Shown piece after piece: positions 5,751-6,676 of a stretch of DNA of 6,676 nt (position 1 is its first letter; each line of letters starts with the position of its first letter). The notes beneath the pieces were generated by a model, which saw nothing but the letters and a program-made list of their open reading frames with translations, did no database searches and was not told the origin of the DNA. A program made the position numbers and the translations under genes. The DNA is from CAZFHP01 sp964519365 (GTDB lineage: Bacteria > Babelota > Babeliae > Babelales > RVW-14), in NCBI GenBank assembly GCA_964519365.1, contig CAZFHP010000074.1, positions 1 through 6,676 on the forward strand, given 5' to 3'.

Positions 5751-6557
5751 ATGCACATACGAAATATCTTTGTTTTAGGGTTGTTTTTTGTAATATCGAC
5801 AGTTCTGTGTATGAATGTACATGCCATGAAAGAGGGAGTACAAGATAGACTTTTGTTAAGCCCATGCGAAGAAGGGGCTAGTGAAGGGCGAGCCTCGTGC
5901 GAACAGAATTATCAGAGGGTATATCTATGCCATCTATGTGATTCGTTTTATCCATGTCTCGAAGAGGCGTTTGCGTGTTTTATTGTTTGTTCTGCGAGAA
6001 AAGAATTTACGTGTTTTAGTCCTCTTGCGACTACGTTAGAAGAAGCTGGAGAGAAAGAAGAAGCTGAAGTAGTTGAAGAAGTAAGAAGTCATGAAGATGT
6101 TGAGCAAGCATTAGAAGCGTTAGATGTTACATGCCAGATGCTTCCCATGAAATTATACCAAGAAGAATTAAAAAAAGCTTTGTGTAGTGGCAAATTGCCC
6201 CTGGGCAGACCGTGTCGAAAAAATTGGAAAAAACCGAAACGCTCATGCTGTTTTTGTAACATTTGTTTTCTTCGTTTTGAAACGATACAGAAGTTTCAGC
6301 GTCATGCGCGATGGCATAGCCCGCAAAAAGATAAATTGGCAAAAGACCAAGCAATGTGTCCCAATTGTAAAAGATATTTTGTGAAGTCAAAGCAGGGTGG
6401 TTTTCAATGGCACATGACTCTCAATAGTGTTTCTGACGATGAAGTTATAATAGGGCCTAATGGGAAAGTGAATTTTTTTGTTTGTTCTGGTTGCCAAAGA
6501 GAGTTTTCTGGAAAACATGGTAGTACTTTTTATGAGCATAGAAGAAATTGTAAATAA
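5751..6557 (+). CDS. secreted multi-zinc-finger (C2H2-like) protein
   Basis: 268 residues, no named family. Residues 1-25 form a Sec signal peptide (Arg4, hydrophobic core about 6-20, V-H-A cleavage site at 23-25). Then come: a cysteine-rich part (39-88) with C60-x2-C63-x12-C76-x3-C80, the classical finger spacing with cysteines in place of both histidines; an acidic helical stretch (about 95-127); a basic segment RKNWKKPKR (156-164); a classical C2H2 finger C169-x2-C172-x12-H185-x3-H189 with Phe176 and Phe182 in the usual core places; a partial finger C203-x2-C206-x14-H221 with no fourth ligand nearby; and a C2HC finger C245-x2-C248-x14-H263-x3-C267 at the extreme C-terminus. The start ATG follows GGGG (5742-5745); another ATG at 5747 is out of frame. 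C2H2 fingers are mostly eukaryotic and intracellular, so on an exported bacterial protein they suggest a host-directed effector. That is inference; disulfide bonding in the periplasm is an alternative. The gene stands alone, with its own terminator. Confidence 0.88.
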   Translation: MHIRNIFVLGLFFVISTVLCMNVHAMKEGVQDRLLLSPCEEGASEGRASCEQNYQRVYLCHLCDSFYPCLEEAFACFIVCSARKEFTCFSPLATTLEEAGEKEEAEVVEEVRSHEDVEQALEALDVTCQMLPMKLYQEELKKALCSGKLPLGRPCRKNWKKPKRSCCFCNICFLRFETIQKFQRHARWHSPQKDKLAKDQAMCPNCKRYFVKSKQGGFQWHMTLNSVSDDEVIIGPNGKVNFFVCSGCQREFSGKHGSTFYEHRRNCK

Positions 6558-6570
6558 AAAAGAAACGACA

Positions 6571-6610
6571 AAAGCGGGAGTTTTTTTAAACTCCCGCTTT
6601 ATTGTTTTTA
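6571..6610 (+). terminator. strong rho-independent terminator, probably bidirectional
   Basis: AAAGCGGGAGTTT (6571-6583), TTTT loop, AAACTCCCGCTTT (6588-6600): a perfect 13-bp stem with a GC-rich middle, followed by ATTGTTTTTA. It begins 14 bp after the zinc-finger gene's stop and also lies 28 bp past the stop of the convergent minus-strand gene. In the minus direction the hairpin is followed, after TGTCG, by TTTCTTTTTT. One hairpin can therefore serve both genes. Confidence 0.9.
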
Positions 6611-6627
6611 ATCTTTTGAATTTTTTT

Positions 6628-6676
6628 TTATTCTTCTTCTTCGTCTTCTTCTTCTTCTTCTTCCTCTTCTTGTGCT
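6628..6676 (-). CDS. C-terminal end of an unidentified protein with a poly-acidic tail (cut by right edge)
   Basis: Read on the minus strand from 6675, the frame gives Ala-Gln, then eight Glu, one Asp, four Glu and a TAA stop at 6630-6628. An open acidic frame ending in a stop 28 bp before a shared terminator hairpin makes a real gene end likely. Only 15 codons are visible, so the product cannot be named. Poly-Glu tails occur on many proteins, so no function should be drawn from this. Confidence 0.6.
   Translation of the reverse strand, partial: AQEEEEEEEEDEEEE
6631..6669. repeat. TTC/GAA trinucleotide repeat
   Basis: Thirteen near-perfect trinucleotide units (TTC on the plus strand, broken by one GTC and one CTC), coding for the acidic tail on the minus strand. 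Slippage would change the tail length in steps of one residue without breaking the frame. Confidence 0.85.

Noticed and set aside
6127..6390. Open frames at 6127-6390 (minus) and 6187-6384 (plus) within the zinc-finger gene
   Set aside because: The Cys/His spacing of the 5751-6557 frame is too regular to be accidental, so these are shadows.

Overview
The window is AT-rich bacterial chromosome with eight protein-coding genes, two of them cut by the window edges. It has no RNA gene, transposon, phage gene or CRISPR array. Three gene products (glutamyl-tRNA synthetase, phosphoglycerate mutase, a PLP-dependent sulfur amino-acid enzyme) are clearly bacterial, and a fourth is an MFS transporter. 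Three other products are small or medium proteins with Sec-type signal peptides and no family I recognise, and one of these carries zinc-finger modules. The mix of low GC, ordinary metabolic genes and lineage-specific exported proteins, including eukaryote-like C2H2 fingers, suggests a host-associated bacterium with a reduced genome. Candidatus Dependentiae (TM6) is my best guess. This is inference; no phylogenetic marker was tested.

Layout. Bases 1-1456 (minus strand) hold a 156-aa exported protein, then a 117-aa exported protein, then the 5' part of gpmI. The last two overlap by ATGA and are probably translationally coupled. Bases 1572-2759 (plus) hold an MFS transporter. It converges on a PLP enzyme of the cysteine synthase / cystathionine beta-synthase family (2780-3790, minus), and a hairpin terminator spans the PLP gene's stop codon. 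The PLP enzyme shares a 117-bp divergent promoter region with gltX (3908-5341, plus). gltX overlaps by 4 bp the end of an 82-aa minus-strand gene (5338-5586). That gene is divergent, across a 164-bp gap with repeated elements, from the secreted multi-zinc-finger protein (5751-6557, plus). A strong GC-rich hairpin closes the finger gene, and beyond it lies the all-acidic C-terminus of a minus-strand gene (6628 to the right edge).

Working together. The genes look like neighbours more than a pathway: lower glycolysis (gpmI), sulfur amino acids, translation (gltX) and transport sit beside exported unknowns. The most unusual content is the exported Cys/His-finger protein, which has one finger at exact classical spacing, one four-cysteine version of the same template and two related C-x2-C-x14-H modules. 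Next come two sets of near-identical intergenic elements: one upstream of the two small exported-protein genes, the other in the two divergent promoter regions. No gene-free stretch exceeds 300 bp; the longest are 850-985, 1457-1571, 3791-3907 and 5587-5750, and all appear to be promoter regions.
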